A DNA stretch of 64,000 nucleotides from Adineta vaga (taxonomy: Eukaryota; Rotifera): assembly GCA_021613535.1 (NCBI GenBank), contig CP075494.1, positions 7,130,001 to 7,194,000 of the forward strand, written 5' to 3'. The notes beneath the pieces were generated by a model. That model had not been told where the DNA came from. It did no database searches and saw only the letters and a list, made by a program, of their open reading frames with translations. Positions 49,131-58,841 of this stretch are shown here, piece by piece. Each line of letters starts with the position of its first letter. The first letter of the stretch is position 1. The translations under genes and the position numbers were made by a program.

Positions 49131-50876
49131 AAATGACAACAAATAATCTGATTTTATTTGATATTCATTGGGGTTATATTGAACAATTACTTTGCCGAAG
49201 TCATCTTCCTTCCCGTTTTTGAACTTGCCATTGATAATAATATATTATTTTAATAATCGCTCAAAATCAACAACAAGTTAAAGATAATTGTTCTCGATTA
49301 GGAATTCCATGAAGTTCAGGTCCATTTTTATCATTCAATATAACACGAAGAACACTTAGGTTTTATCAAGAGAGAATAAGTTGATTCTGCAGTGTTGAGA
49401 TCATAAAATCAATTTTTTCCCTTGTAACTAGCTAAAACGATAAGATAATAAAAGAGCAATAGATTGAATGGAAAATATCATTCTTCCTACCAACCTGTTC
49501 ATGTTATGATAATAAATAATGTGAAATAAATATATTTGTACGAATTGTTTAGCAGTTGATATGAATTACAATGTTGTATAAGCTAACATCACGTATTATG
49601 GTGGAAGAAGATGCTTGTATAAGTTCAATATCTATTGATTTATCTTTTCACCAGTTTCAAGTATTAAATATGTCTATGATTGTTGGACAGTAAGACATAT
49701 GCGTATTTGTACAAGTCGACAGGATGATGATTTGATGTTGATGAAACTGATGTTCATTATGATGACATTATCTCTGATTTGCTTCATTTTGGATTTGTAT
49801 GATAATGATAATCTTTTCGTTAGAACATTTCATTTATTTGAAAGTTAAAATGCTTATGTTGAATTTTTATAGAACTTTATGATACAATACATCATCTAAG
49901 TAAACTTGTTAGTAGTATATTATTTAGATTTATTAAGTCAGTTTGCAACTGTTCATACATGCAATGAAGCTCATTAGAACGTTATCGATGATACTGCTAA
50001 GAAAATTCAAGAGAATCTTGTTTAAAGTTAGAATGAATCGGTGTTAATATTGCAAACAAACAATGCTTGAAGAATTGTATTGCAGTCATTCAACTTACCA
50101 GTATCTTTGAAACAATAAGCTAAGAACAAATATTGATTATTTTTTTAATATTTCTCTTTTTACATAAAGATAATGTCTTATTTCTCGATTAATCATCCAT
50201 CTATGGAATGGAGCGGAAAGGTTAAAAGATATGGACCATATCTGAAACATTATTTATCGTAACGAATAACCTTCGATAAATCTTGGTATTTTCAAGGTTC
50301 CAATGCAATTAAAATTTAAGATCTGTTTCGTAACTTATGCAACTGTTACGAAAGAAGTTTTTTATGAATGATCGATAGATTCAACGAAAAAAATCGATCT
50401 CAATCATTCTTTGCATAGATATTTTAATGAAAGAAAATGTTCGTTGATATTACGAATGAAAATGTTCAATACGAGAAATTGCGAGAGCAAAAGAACATCG
50501 ATGATACAATCGATTATATTTCGAAGGTGACATAACCACAAAATTGATCAAATATGGTTGATATGAACTAATGTCACGCATGATTAGTTTTCTTATTATC
50601 CAATGTCCTCCTGTGGTACTCAAACCGTGAGAAGAAATATCTTTTTCTATGTGATTTTAGTGATATTTCTATCATTTATCTGAAATGATGAGAAAGTTTA
50701 TCAAGCGAACATCAACTCAACTAAGGCTATGCTTGAACAATTTTCTTTCTTTTTCTTGTCCTTGTTCGTCTCGAGAATGTAGAAACTCGGCCCAATAAAT
50801 AGTTCGTTGAAATTGTTTGTATGTAGTCATATTAATTCACTCGATATACTTTATACTCTCAACTTAAACAAGAAAT
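49131..50876. other. 1.7-kb region of probable gene remains
   Basis: No intact gene. Short peptide-like stretches occur, such as NAQNQQQVKDNCSRLGIP and FLSFNITRRTLRFYQERIS near 49260-49375 on the plus strand, broken by stops. These may continue the relic at 48722. The last ~80 bases carry the promoter of the gene at 50877. Confidence 0.4.
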
Positions 50877-51149
50877 ATGTGGTCAAACGGTTACAATCTT
50901 TATCCAAACATGCCTCAACAAGATATGCAAGCAAACAACTGGCTTAATCAAAGTATGGCAGGTGGAATGAGTAGTAAGTTTAGGAATAATATGATTGATT
51001 TCAATTCTTTACTCATTTTTCTTTTAGATCCATTTGGTCTACGTTTTGATAATTATATGACTGGTGCTACAGCAAATCCATTTGCTGGTCAAAGCTTTCA
51101 AAATGCATATCAACCATATGGTAATTTCGGATATCAATTCCGAGGTTAA
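50877..51149 (+). CDS. Short Gly/Asn/Gln/Tyr-rich protein, two exons, 72 aa
   Basis: Exon 1 is 50877-50973 and exon 2 is 51028-51149, with a 54-bp GT-AG intron in phase (MAGGMS|NPFGLRFDNY). The protein starts MWSNGYNLYPNMPQQDMQAN and ends QPYGNFGYQFRG. It has no signal peptide and no Cys, and is rich in Asn, Gly, Gln, Tyr and Phe, like prion-like or RNA-granule low-complexity segments. A TATA-like ATACTTTATAC lies about 30-40 bases upstream. A normal-sized intron supports a real gene. Function unknown. Confidence 0.6.
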   Translation: MWSNGYNLYPNMPQQDMQANNWLNQSMAGGMSSKFRNNMIDFNSLLIFLLDPFGLRFDNYMTGATANPFAGQSFQNAYQPYGNFGYQFRG

Positions 51150-51735
51150 ACATCACATCTGTTCAAAACAGGCAACAGCATCATCATAAACGAAACATTT
51201 TTTCTTCCTTTTTCTTTGTTTCTTAATTATTCTTACTATTCTAAACAAGCATTACAATTAATTGTAATGTAAATAAAAAAATTGATATCATCATAAAAAG
51301 AATTTTTATTTCATACCAATACTTCTTTGGAAATATCGTTGATATATTCGTTACATTTAGATATTTTTTTACCAAAGCTATTATGATCATTGATATCATG
51401 CTGAGAAATATATTCAAATAGTCGATTTCATCGTTAACAAATTTCTACTATATATAGATATCTATCTTTCCTTATCAATTGCATAATAACGATATTCTAT
51501 TTGTGTTACATCCATTTATAATAACTAGCAGAGCAAAAAGTTGTCACACTAAGAGAGGTCATTTACTATTTACTTGTATTCTACTCGTTAAATCGTTGTA
51601 CAGATCACAGAAATGAAGGATGTCAATTGCGTATGAAGATATTCTTCTGCCAAGATTTCAATCATTGTATACATTTCTCGCCTACTTATTACTTGAATGT
51701 ATAAAATCCAATCGAATCGAATCGAAAAGGAATTC
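51150..51735. other. Spacer, 3' flank and unassigned DNA
   Basis: Includes AATAAA-type words near 51270. No gene recognised; the right end may be decayed upstream sequence of the methyltransferase relic. Confidence 0.5.
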
Positions 51736-52310
51736 ATTCTACTAGATTTTGGAGCAGGTAAGAGAGAAAAGGTTTTCATGACACATGAATGAATAGTTTT
51801 GTTAAAAAGGATCCGGTAGACCATAATTAACTATTAGTAAATTTTTAAAAGCTCATCAAATTGATAATATTCATTTTCAAGGATTAGATTCATCATCTGG
51901 AATGATTACTTTAGCGAAACAACGTTTGAATAGCTTCAATATTGATTTAAATCATTCAAATAGTTTATAAAATTCTTACGATTTTACTTTTAGTTCACTA
52001 TTCAATTATTGGAAGAGTTTTTTCAACATTTGAATGCTAATGGATTATTAATAACATGTCATCGGTCAAATTCGAGCAGAGTTTCATTTTCATATGAAAA
52101 TGAACAATTGACACGAAAATTATTTGACGAACAACATTTTCTCGTCAAAAAATGGATATGTTCCAATTTGTCGAGTTGTACCATGGTTTAACAATGAAGA
52201 TCTTTATTCAAAAGCTGAAAATAAAACGAGAAGAATTCTACATGAGAATGATGTTATTGTAATAGTAGCAACAAACAAAAAAAACAGTTCATCTCGGTCT
52301 TGTCTTTGAT
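51736..52310 (+). pseudogene. Class I SAM-dependent methyltransferase relic
   Basis: Motif I appears as LLDFGAG, then an intron-like GTAAGA...AAAAAG of about 50 bp, then SGRP. The next stretch is ISKFLKAHQIDNIHFQGLDS then SGMITLAKQR (acidic-loop region of a Rossmann methyltransferase). A segment YDFTFSSLFNYW matches the post-II region, and TIQLLEEFFQHLNANGLLIT the motif III area. Stops (TAA within motif I's exon and after HSNSL) and two or more frame changes destroy it. Substrate class cannot be told. Confidence 0.6.
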
Positions 52311-52329
52311 TTCTAATACAAATGTATTG

Positions 52330-53070
52330 ATCTATGGTGAAATGATACAGAATCATCAACCACCTCTTCAATCCGTTTTCTTGAACTATTCTTCAAATGT
52401 AGTTAATTTGATTATTTTCTGTACATTTTTCCAATCAACATGTTCACCATAGAGACCATATATATCAAATAGATCATCTGGTACTTCTTTCGAAAATCTG
52501 CATAATACTTGACAAAATTCTTCTCAAGTTAACGGTTTTGAAATCGCTGGAATACCAGTTACTTTAGTAAACATTTTTGACATATCTTCAAATGGAATTT
52601 GTTCACCACGCACGAGATTTTCTAAGATTTATCGAACCCACATCTAATTTCGATACTTTAGTAAATTTTAGAATAATAGATTTATATAAATATTCAATAT
52701 ACTTGTCTTATAGGCACATGATTACAAGTTTTCATCACTAGTTTTAGTTGCACCTTCTTCGGCACTGAAAATATAATATGGAATTACAAGAAGAGCAACT
52801 ACATCAGCTATGACAATTCCATCATGTATTTCCACTTCTGGTTTATCGGGTTGTGCTCAAAAGTCTGTTAGAGCATAGACAGCTCACGAATCTTTGAATG
52901 CTCGTTTGACATCGTCACTCTTTGTTATAACACATTCTACTATTTTAATATTTTCATCTCACTGGTTGGATCACGTAATAATGCACGAATCTTCTGAAAA
53001 CAATAAGTAGACTTATATCTAATGCACCAGTAGCACCAACAATCGTCACTCGTTTATCAGGAGTCATCGT
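52330..53070 (-). pseudogene. NmrA-like NAD(P)-binding protein relic
   Basis: Starts MTPDKRVTIVGATGAL (Rossmann GxxGxxG region), then IRALLRDPTSE, then KSDDVKRAFKDS, AVYALTDF and AQPDKPEVEIHDGIVIADVV, leading to the VIPYYIFSAEEGATK segment typical of NmrA/HSCARG-like proteins. A C-terminal piece follows: FEDMSKMFTKVTGIPAISKP then EEFCQVLCRFSKEVPDDLFD and VDWKNVQKIIKL. In-frame stops sit where Trp is expected (TDF-stop near 52857, S-stop-A near 52884, T-stop-EEF near 52524, FEE-stop-F near 52386). The middle third is deleted and there is a frameshift near 52955. Non-functional. Confidence 0.75.
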
Positions 53071-53130
53071 TAATATATATTCAGTGAGGTAAAAGTTCTT
53101 CTATTAGATTTACATGCAATTTGATGTCAT

Positions 53131-54085
53131 TCATACTGTTATTGGTATTATGGGATTTGAATGAGCAAAAATAACTTTCTTAACGTATGCTTTAAATGAA
53201 TCAGTAAATTGAAATAATGCGATCATGACAAGAAGCATTGATGCATCGACAAATACAAAACCAATACGAAAATGATATTTCGGTGCCTGATTTGCAAATG
53301 ATAAAAAGATGAATAAACTCAAAGGAAATCCACTAACAAAGAGAATATTTATAAGGATACCGATTCGACGAACTATTTTTAAATCTCTTTGTGCTCGACT
53401 CAATGTATTCGCTGGTAACACGTTGATTCATTTGACGAACAAATTGAACAAGTTTCATATAAATAAATATAACTAAATGAACAGGAATTATATAGATAAA
53501 AACTGGCGCATATACAATAATCAACGATAAACGAAATGGTACTTGACAGATTTGATTATCAACATTATAGATTATTGTATTTGTAAATATGAATATAAGT
53601 GGAAGTATAAAAGCTAAAATCCATCCTAAACCAATGAGTAATATTTGTGCATGTACCGTTTGCCAAAATAATCGAGTAGGATAAACAATAGCTAGATATC
53701 GATGAATAGCTGATGATACATATGAATAATTATGTAAAGCACAGGTAGTATAGCTTAAAAACCCTATGATATAACAAAATGAATCTTCACTTAGTATTCT
53801 ATGAAGATCGTGATGTAATGTATATACAGCTATCGCACAATGAACACATCCGCATATCAATCCAGTCAAACAGATATTTGCTGTTAATAACATTGGAATT
53901 GTATGACATGTTGTATCCAAAATGATTATAAGTAGAAAAGTACTAGCAAATATAATGACGAGAATAAGACAAGCTATCGTAAGAATATCCAAAGGAATAA
54001 ACCATGATTCAAAACTTGTCATTGTCAATCTTTCAACAAATAGTATCGACGTTGTGTCTAGTTCTGCGTTTATTTTTTGAAGCAA
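53131..54085 (-). pseudogene. Rhodopsin-like GPCR with a single frameshift
   Basis: Seven hydrophobic segments can be traced. TM1 is ILVIIFASTFLLIIIL, TM2 MLLTANICLTGLICGCVHCA, TM3 IIGFLSYTTCALHNYSYVSS followed by IHRYLAIVYP (DRY variant HRY), TM4 ILLIGLGWILAFILPLIF, and TM5 SLIIVYAPVFIYIIPVHLVI. After a frame change near 53415 come TM6 IGILINILFVSGFPLSLFIF and TM7 FVFVDASMLLVMIALFQFTD. The frame shift is one base in intracellular loop 3, between RQMNQRV and PANTLSRAQRDLK. Everything else looks intact, so a sequencing error is possible. Orphan receptor; start either at 54085 or at MTSFES (54022). Confidence 0.7.
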
Positions 54086-54468
54086 ATGTACTTTTTTTTA
54101 AGATGGAAATCTTTGAAATGAACGCTAGAAGATGTGTTTACGGAAGAAAAAATATTTTCATTGCATTCTATAAATTTCATGTTGATGAGAGAAAAACACA
54201 AATGCACTTCATATTCAGTTTATAATTTGTCCTTTAAGGATAACGACAATGAAGGCAGTCAAAATAATATTTTATTTTCGAAAATTTCATGAATCAAGGG
54301 CCAATTGATAGTAATATTCTTTTATCTTTGATGGGAGGGCAAATAGTAGGTGTGAGCATCATGAGAATTCGATCATCTGTTTTCACTGAATTACATCAAT
54401 AAAAGTCGAATTAGAAAAAAAACATTATATCCATTTCAGTACCAAGAGGAACTTCTAATTCAAACAAT
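54086..54468. other. Divergent spacer between GPCR and Cys-rich peptide
   Basis: 383 bp that must contain both promoters if both genes are expressed. No other feature recognised. Confidence 0.5.
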
Positions 54469-54666
54469 ATGTCTTCAACAAAATATATCCTCTTTACAGT
54501 TTTGGCTGTATTTATCATTAGCTGTTATGCTATGATGGTTCAAGGTAGTGCGATCGGTGAATCTCGTGTATCCTGTAATGGATTATTTGATAGACCATGC
54601 AAAGGAATGTGTATTTGTGGATTTGTTCCACCATGCTCATGTATGAGTGGTGGTATTGGTAAATAA
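54469..54666 (+). CDS. Short secreted Cys-rich peptide, 65 aa
   Basis: MSSTKYILFTVLAVFIISCY begins a clear signal peptide, with likely cleavage near MVQGS-A (residue 26-27). The mature ~39-residue part has six cysteines in a compact pattern (C-x7-C-x3-C-x1-C-x5-C-x1-C), fitting three disulfides. Single exon; AATAAA-like words lie 60-70 bases past the stop. It resembles defence or signalling mini-proteins in general layout, but no family can be named from sequence alone. Whether it is antimicrobial, hormonal or structural is unknown. Confidence 0.6.
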   Translation: MSSTKYILFTVLAVFIISCYAMMVQGSAIGESRVSCNGLFDRPCKGMCICGFVPPCSCMSGGIGK

Positions 54667-55277
54667 ACAATCTTTTCAATATTGTTTGAATACATATTTT
54701 ATGTCATATCTATACGGTTGACTAGAATAAATAATAAATTGCAAATGTGAAATCAAATTCATATTCTTTTCTACAATTATTATATCATGCATAGAACTTT
54801 CATTCAATATTTTTATTTTTCATCCAATAGAGCCTCATATCAATTCTATTATGAGAATAACAGCAACGACTAATGTAAGAGTAAAAGAACTCTGGCGATT
54901 GATAGCTATTATATCGCCTACATAAAGAAACGTCGAAGAGAATGATAAATAAATCTTATCCTTTTTTTCCTTTTCTTGCTCATATATCCTTCATATCATC
55001 GGGCATAACTCGTCGCTCGATATAGAACAACAACCATGTTCTTTCAGAATATATGTACGCTGCATGGATGCAGCAAGCGAAGAAGAAATATTGTGGTTGG
55101 TATTTTTCTTTGTATACCCTATATGGGTTATCCCAAATAAGAGAAAAAAAAGGAGATCTGGTTGCATCTTTTCTTTTCTCTCTTTCTCGTCGACAAAACT
55201 AACTACATTTATACTTATTTATCTGCGTACATATCCTACCATTCTTTTCTCATCGTAACTGTAGAACTTTTGACGCA
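54667..55277. other. Spacer and troponin T upstream/leader region
   Basis: 611 bp with 3' flank of the peptide gene on the left and presumed promoter and untranslated first exon of troponin T on the right. The ORF at 55064-55258 is not needed to explain the gene downstream. Confidence 0.5.
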
Positions 55278-56455
55278 AGTAAGTAGATACAAAAGCGATT
55301 GAATATTGTTCCTAATGATTCATTTTTTTCTTCAGTGGCAAGTGGTTCAGCATTTAGCAATGTTCTTAAAGCTAAGGAAGATTTACAAAAATCTCCTGAA
55401 CAATTAGAACAAGAAAAACGATCCGTTATTTCTCAACGTGTACCAGCATTACAAATTGATGGCAAATCAAAGGAAGATCTTGCTGAAAGAGTATTTGAAA
55501 ATAGATACTGTGAATTGTTCATTTGTATTTCTGCTTTTTATTCTTTAAAAAAAATAGGCAAAACAATTACATAATCTTCTTCATCAATTACATGGTTCAA
55601 TCTATGAATTATCTGAACGCTTCGAACGACAAAAATACGATGTAAGTCATCGAACAAAACTCAATTTTCAAAAACAACGAAAAACGACATTTTATTTAGA
55701 TGGTCGAATTAACTGAACGTGCTCGTCAAATCGAGAAAGGGTAACGTTGATGTTTTACATCGCTAACTTAAACAAAGATTTCGTGTTTCAAATTTATAGA
55801 AAAGCTAAAACTCGTAAATCAAATATTGTTCATACTGGTCTTGGTGGTGGAATGTAAGTATAAAAAATTATGTTTTTCTTTAAATCAAAGTATATCGTCT
55901 ACATTCTAGCATCCCTACCACAAATGATGTTACAGCCAAAGCACCTGTATGTTATTAAATCTATGCATATATTGAATATGAAAATCAATTCTTGTTTTCT
56001 AGCAAAAAGTATCACTTTTCAGTCGATACGAACGTCGTAAGTTGTATTATAGATAGATACACGATGATATAATAATTATTTTTCTTCAGTCACTGATCGT
56101 CGTACATTCAAAGATCGTCGTGATGTTTGGGCTTCCGAAAAGAAACACAACGAATTTGTTGCTGAACGTCCAAAGGCTAAAATAAAACATAATACACCAC
56201 CACCTGAAGAAAATCCATTACGTAAAAATAAAGGTGCTGCTAGTCATAGTACGAATGCAAATCATGAAGAAGACGAGGAAGCGGTATGTTACAAGAGATG
56301 ACTGGGTTTTGTTTTCAGTAAATTATATGAATATTATTGTTTTCAATGTTTAGCACGCAGCAGCAGCTGAAGAAGAAGCACCAGCTGAAGAAGAAGCACC
56401 AGCCGAAGAAGAAGCACCAGCAGCTGAAGAAGAGGAAGAAGAAGAAGAAGAATAA
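55278..56455 (+). CDS. TNNT: Troponin T, nine exon pieces, split start codon
   Basis: Coding pieces: 55278 (one base), 55336-55490, 55558-55641, 55700-55740, 55800-55853, 55910-55946, 56003-56036, 56090-56283 and 56354-56455, giving 233 aa with every phase consistent. The protein has the tropomyosin/TnI-binding heptads (VPALQIDGKSKEDLAERAKQ, YELSERFERQKYDMVELTER) and the invertebrate TnT block SRYERRTDRRTFKDRRDVW. It ends in an Ala/Glu/Pro repeat and a poly-Glu tail, as in insect TnT. Troponin T anchors the Ca-switch to thin filaments in muscle. The ATG is assembled by splicing: A at 55278 plus TG at 55336. It is short, lacking the long acidic N-terminus of vertebrates. Confidence 0.85.
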
Positions 56456-57429
56456 ATAACTAGTTTAATGAACAAACTTACCTTCTTACCATTTTAACCT
56501 TTTCTTTTCTTTCATTTTACTTACCTTATGATTATTAACTCTAATTAATAAATCAATAACATCTTAAGAATTTTCGAACACAATTCGTAGTGATGATCGA
56601 AACGACTCTAACATGATGAACATATTTCGCACATTAAATTTATCATAGAGTATTTTCTTCAATTAGATAAGAGATTAAAAATACTTGCTAGCATGTACAG
56701 AGATCCATACAGGCATCGTTATTTTTTGATATAACGTGATAAAATTTCAGAAATTTATATCATCATCTCTTTCACATTCTTTTATAAGTGTCACTAATTG
56801 AATTGTTATATAATTATTGAACCAATAAAAAGTAACGCTATTTACTTTAAAACTAAACTTCGCGTATAACCCAAACGTTATTCTTCTTTTCGACACAACT
56901 GATTATCAATGAGAATTTTACTACAGGTATCATTTCATAGTGATTGTTCCCTATAACATCTGTTCCAAGTATATGACTAGACGTTAAAATTCTGTTGTTA
57001 CAGCAATAAAATTCATTCGCTCATTCAAATCAAAATGGAATCGTACTAGATTCTGCATCAATACTAGTTAGGAAGTAATGGTAAAATCTTCAGCTTGATG
57101 TCGCACATTTAACAGAGATATGAACTAGACAAGAACTAAGAACAGCTCGTTTTCTATTCAAAATTTTTCAGTTCAAAAACATTGACCATTAGTTTGAAAG
57201 TGGTGGATCCGATTTGAATCCTGGACGATGATTTAACATTGATGAATTCGAGCAATCAACTTGGTCGCACGATCTATAATACATAAATACATGATATATT
57301 TGAATTAATAGAATACTTACGACAATCTTCACACATACGGAGATTTTCTGTGATCTGAATTACAGTTGGAGTTGGCCGTTGAATGAAATTGAAGGCAATA
57401 GTCAATCTTTCACTGCGTTTTCATTGGAA
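56456..57429. other. Intergenic, nothing recognised
   Basis: About 970 bp of AT-rich DNA after troponin T. AATAAA-like words near 56545 fit its 3' end. A patch at 57205-57245 superficially resembles a tRNA T-arm but does not fold. Confidence 0.5.
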
Positions 57430-57789
57430 ATTCGATCGAGTTCTTCGTATATTTCTTTCGATTGCGGATGAGAACGATCGTGAGCTTTAATTGCTAAAAA
57501 ACCAAAGATGATTCATATTTTCAAAAAAGAAAAATCTTACCACTATTTGTCCATCGACATCTGTTCATGAAATACCCGGTTTAACTTGATTTCCATAAAG
57601 GTTTATACGATTCGATCGGATTAGATTTGCTTGTTCATATTTTCCGATCGATGAATATGTATTTCCAAGAAGAATAGATGCAACGATGAGATTTTGTTTT
57701 CGATCAGGAAATAGCGATTTCATTCGACGATATATTTTCTCGGACAACATCGAATTTCGATAATTCCGTGCACCAGACAGCATAGCCAC
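57430..57789 (-). pseudogene. PPR/TPR-type repeat protein, C-terminal relic
   Basis: Reads MLSEKIYRRMKSLFPDRKQN, then LIVASILLGNTYSSIGKYEQ, ANLIRSNRINLYGNQVKPGI, then S-stop-TDVDGQIV. After a ~46-bp intron come KAHDRSHPQSKEIYEELDRI and SNE. The order 'PGIS-W-xEVDG ... HDRSHPxSxEIYxxL' is that of the E-type ending of DYW-like PPR proteins, which occur in bdelloids. The Trp of PGISW is TGA (57565-57567), and one base is missing after the intron, so this is decayed. Only the C-terminal portion is present. Confidence 0.55.
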
Positions 57790-58171
57790 TCGAATTATAT
57801 CCAGAAGAGAGAAATATGTGTTGAAAAAACTTACTACTGATTAAATGGAGATGAGATTTCGTTGAAAGGATAATTTTTCATCGAATATGCGTCTTTTGTC
57901 TACATCTAAAACCATCCTTACAAACGTACTCTCGGAAAAAATATTTCTCTTTAATTTAATTGATTTTTGTCTAAATATTTCTATTTTATTAATTTCACTT
58001 CTACTAGTATATTTCTTTTTCCTATTTTCTTGAAAAAAAAACTTTTTACTCTTAATGTAAACTGTCCACTATATTCACATAATCTTTTCATGAACAAAAA
58101 AAACATAAATTTTTTCTTCCAAGAAAAAGAAAAGAAAAAATATCTGAATAAAACGAGAAAACGACAGTTTT
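57790..58171. other. Spacer between PPR-like relic and the next gene
   Basis: 382 bp, very AT-rich at 57945-58140 with T- and A-runs. No feature recognised. Confidence 0.5.
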
Positions 58172-58841
58172 TCATTTTGCTAATGTTTCATTTGATTTTT
58201 CAATTGCATGGTGCGTTACTAACGATCCATTTAAATATAAATCCACTACTGTAGGTATAACATCACTGATGATAGTAATATCTTGAGGAAAATCCATTTG
58301 TAAGTATTCGACGCAACATCGTGTAAATGCCTGACAATTCAAGACACTTGACCACTTAGCACTATCATTTGATCTACATAACGGAATGTGCACATTTGAA
58401 ATCAGTTGATGTTCTATTTCTTTTGCAAAATGATTTGGTGTCGGACATGCTTGAATATCAGCTAGTTCGATCTTCCCAACTGTTTTCACCAAGAAATAAT
58501 CATCCCAATTTCGAATTTTAAAAACTGAATTAACATAAGTTGTATGATCAGTTGGACTCATCACGTACAAGTCGACATGAGTTGCAACAAACTGAGTTCT
58601 TGTCGACGACCCTATAAGAAAAGATGATAAAAATTAAACGCTAAGGAGGTTTATTTTCAATACCAGTAACATCAATGGCGAGAGAAAAATGTCTTTTTTT
58701 TTCGATTTCACTTTTTTTATCTTCTTCTTGTGGCTTATGTATAACAATATAAACTAAACCAGCTTGTTCAGAGTCCTTGAATTCAACTGGACAAATCATA
58801 TCAGGTCGAGATATATTAATCTTGTCTAATCTTATTCCCAT
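58172..58841 (-). CDS. Unidentified two-exon protein, 205 aa
   Basis: Exons 58664-58841 and 58172-58611 join in phase (DVTG|SSTRTQF) across a 52-bp intron. It begins MGIRLDKINISRPDMICPVE and includes GLVYIVIHKPQEED, FVATHVDLYVMSPTDHTTYV, LADIQACPTPNHFAKEIEHQ and a Cys-containing helix (WSSVLNCQAFTRCCVEYLQM). No signal peptide or membrane helix. The balanced composition and clean intron support a genuine gene. I do not recognise the family; the mix of an N-terminal beta segment and a C-terminal helical part with NCQ...C could suggest a papain-like (LRAT/NlpC-type) fold, but this is speculation. Confidence 0.6.

Noticed and set aside
55064-55258. ORF beginning MDAASEEE as troponin T exon 1
   Set aside because: Its possible donors do not give the phase needed at 55336, whereas the CAA|GTAAGT donor at 55278 does and creates the ATG.
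57205-57245. Possible tRNA 3' end (GGATTCAAATC... on the minus strand)
   Set aside because: No matching T-stem, anticodon arm or acceptor stem could be folded around it.
58172-58841. Calling the unidentified 205-aa protein a papain-like or LRAT enzyme
   Set aside because: An NCQ-like Cys exists but no convincing His partner or family motif, so it is left unassigned.
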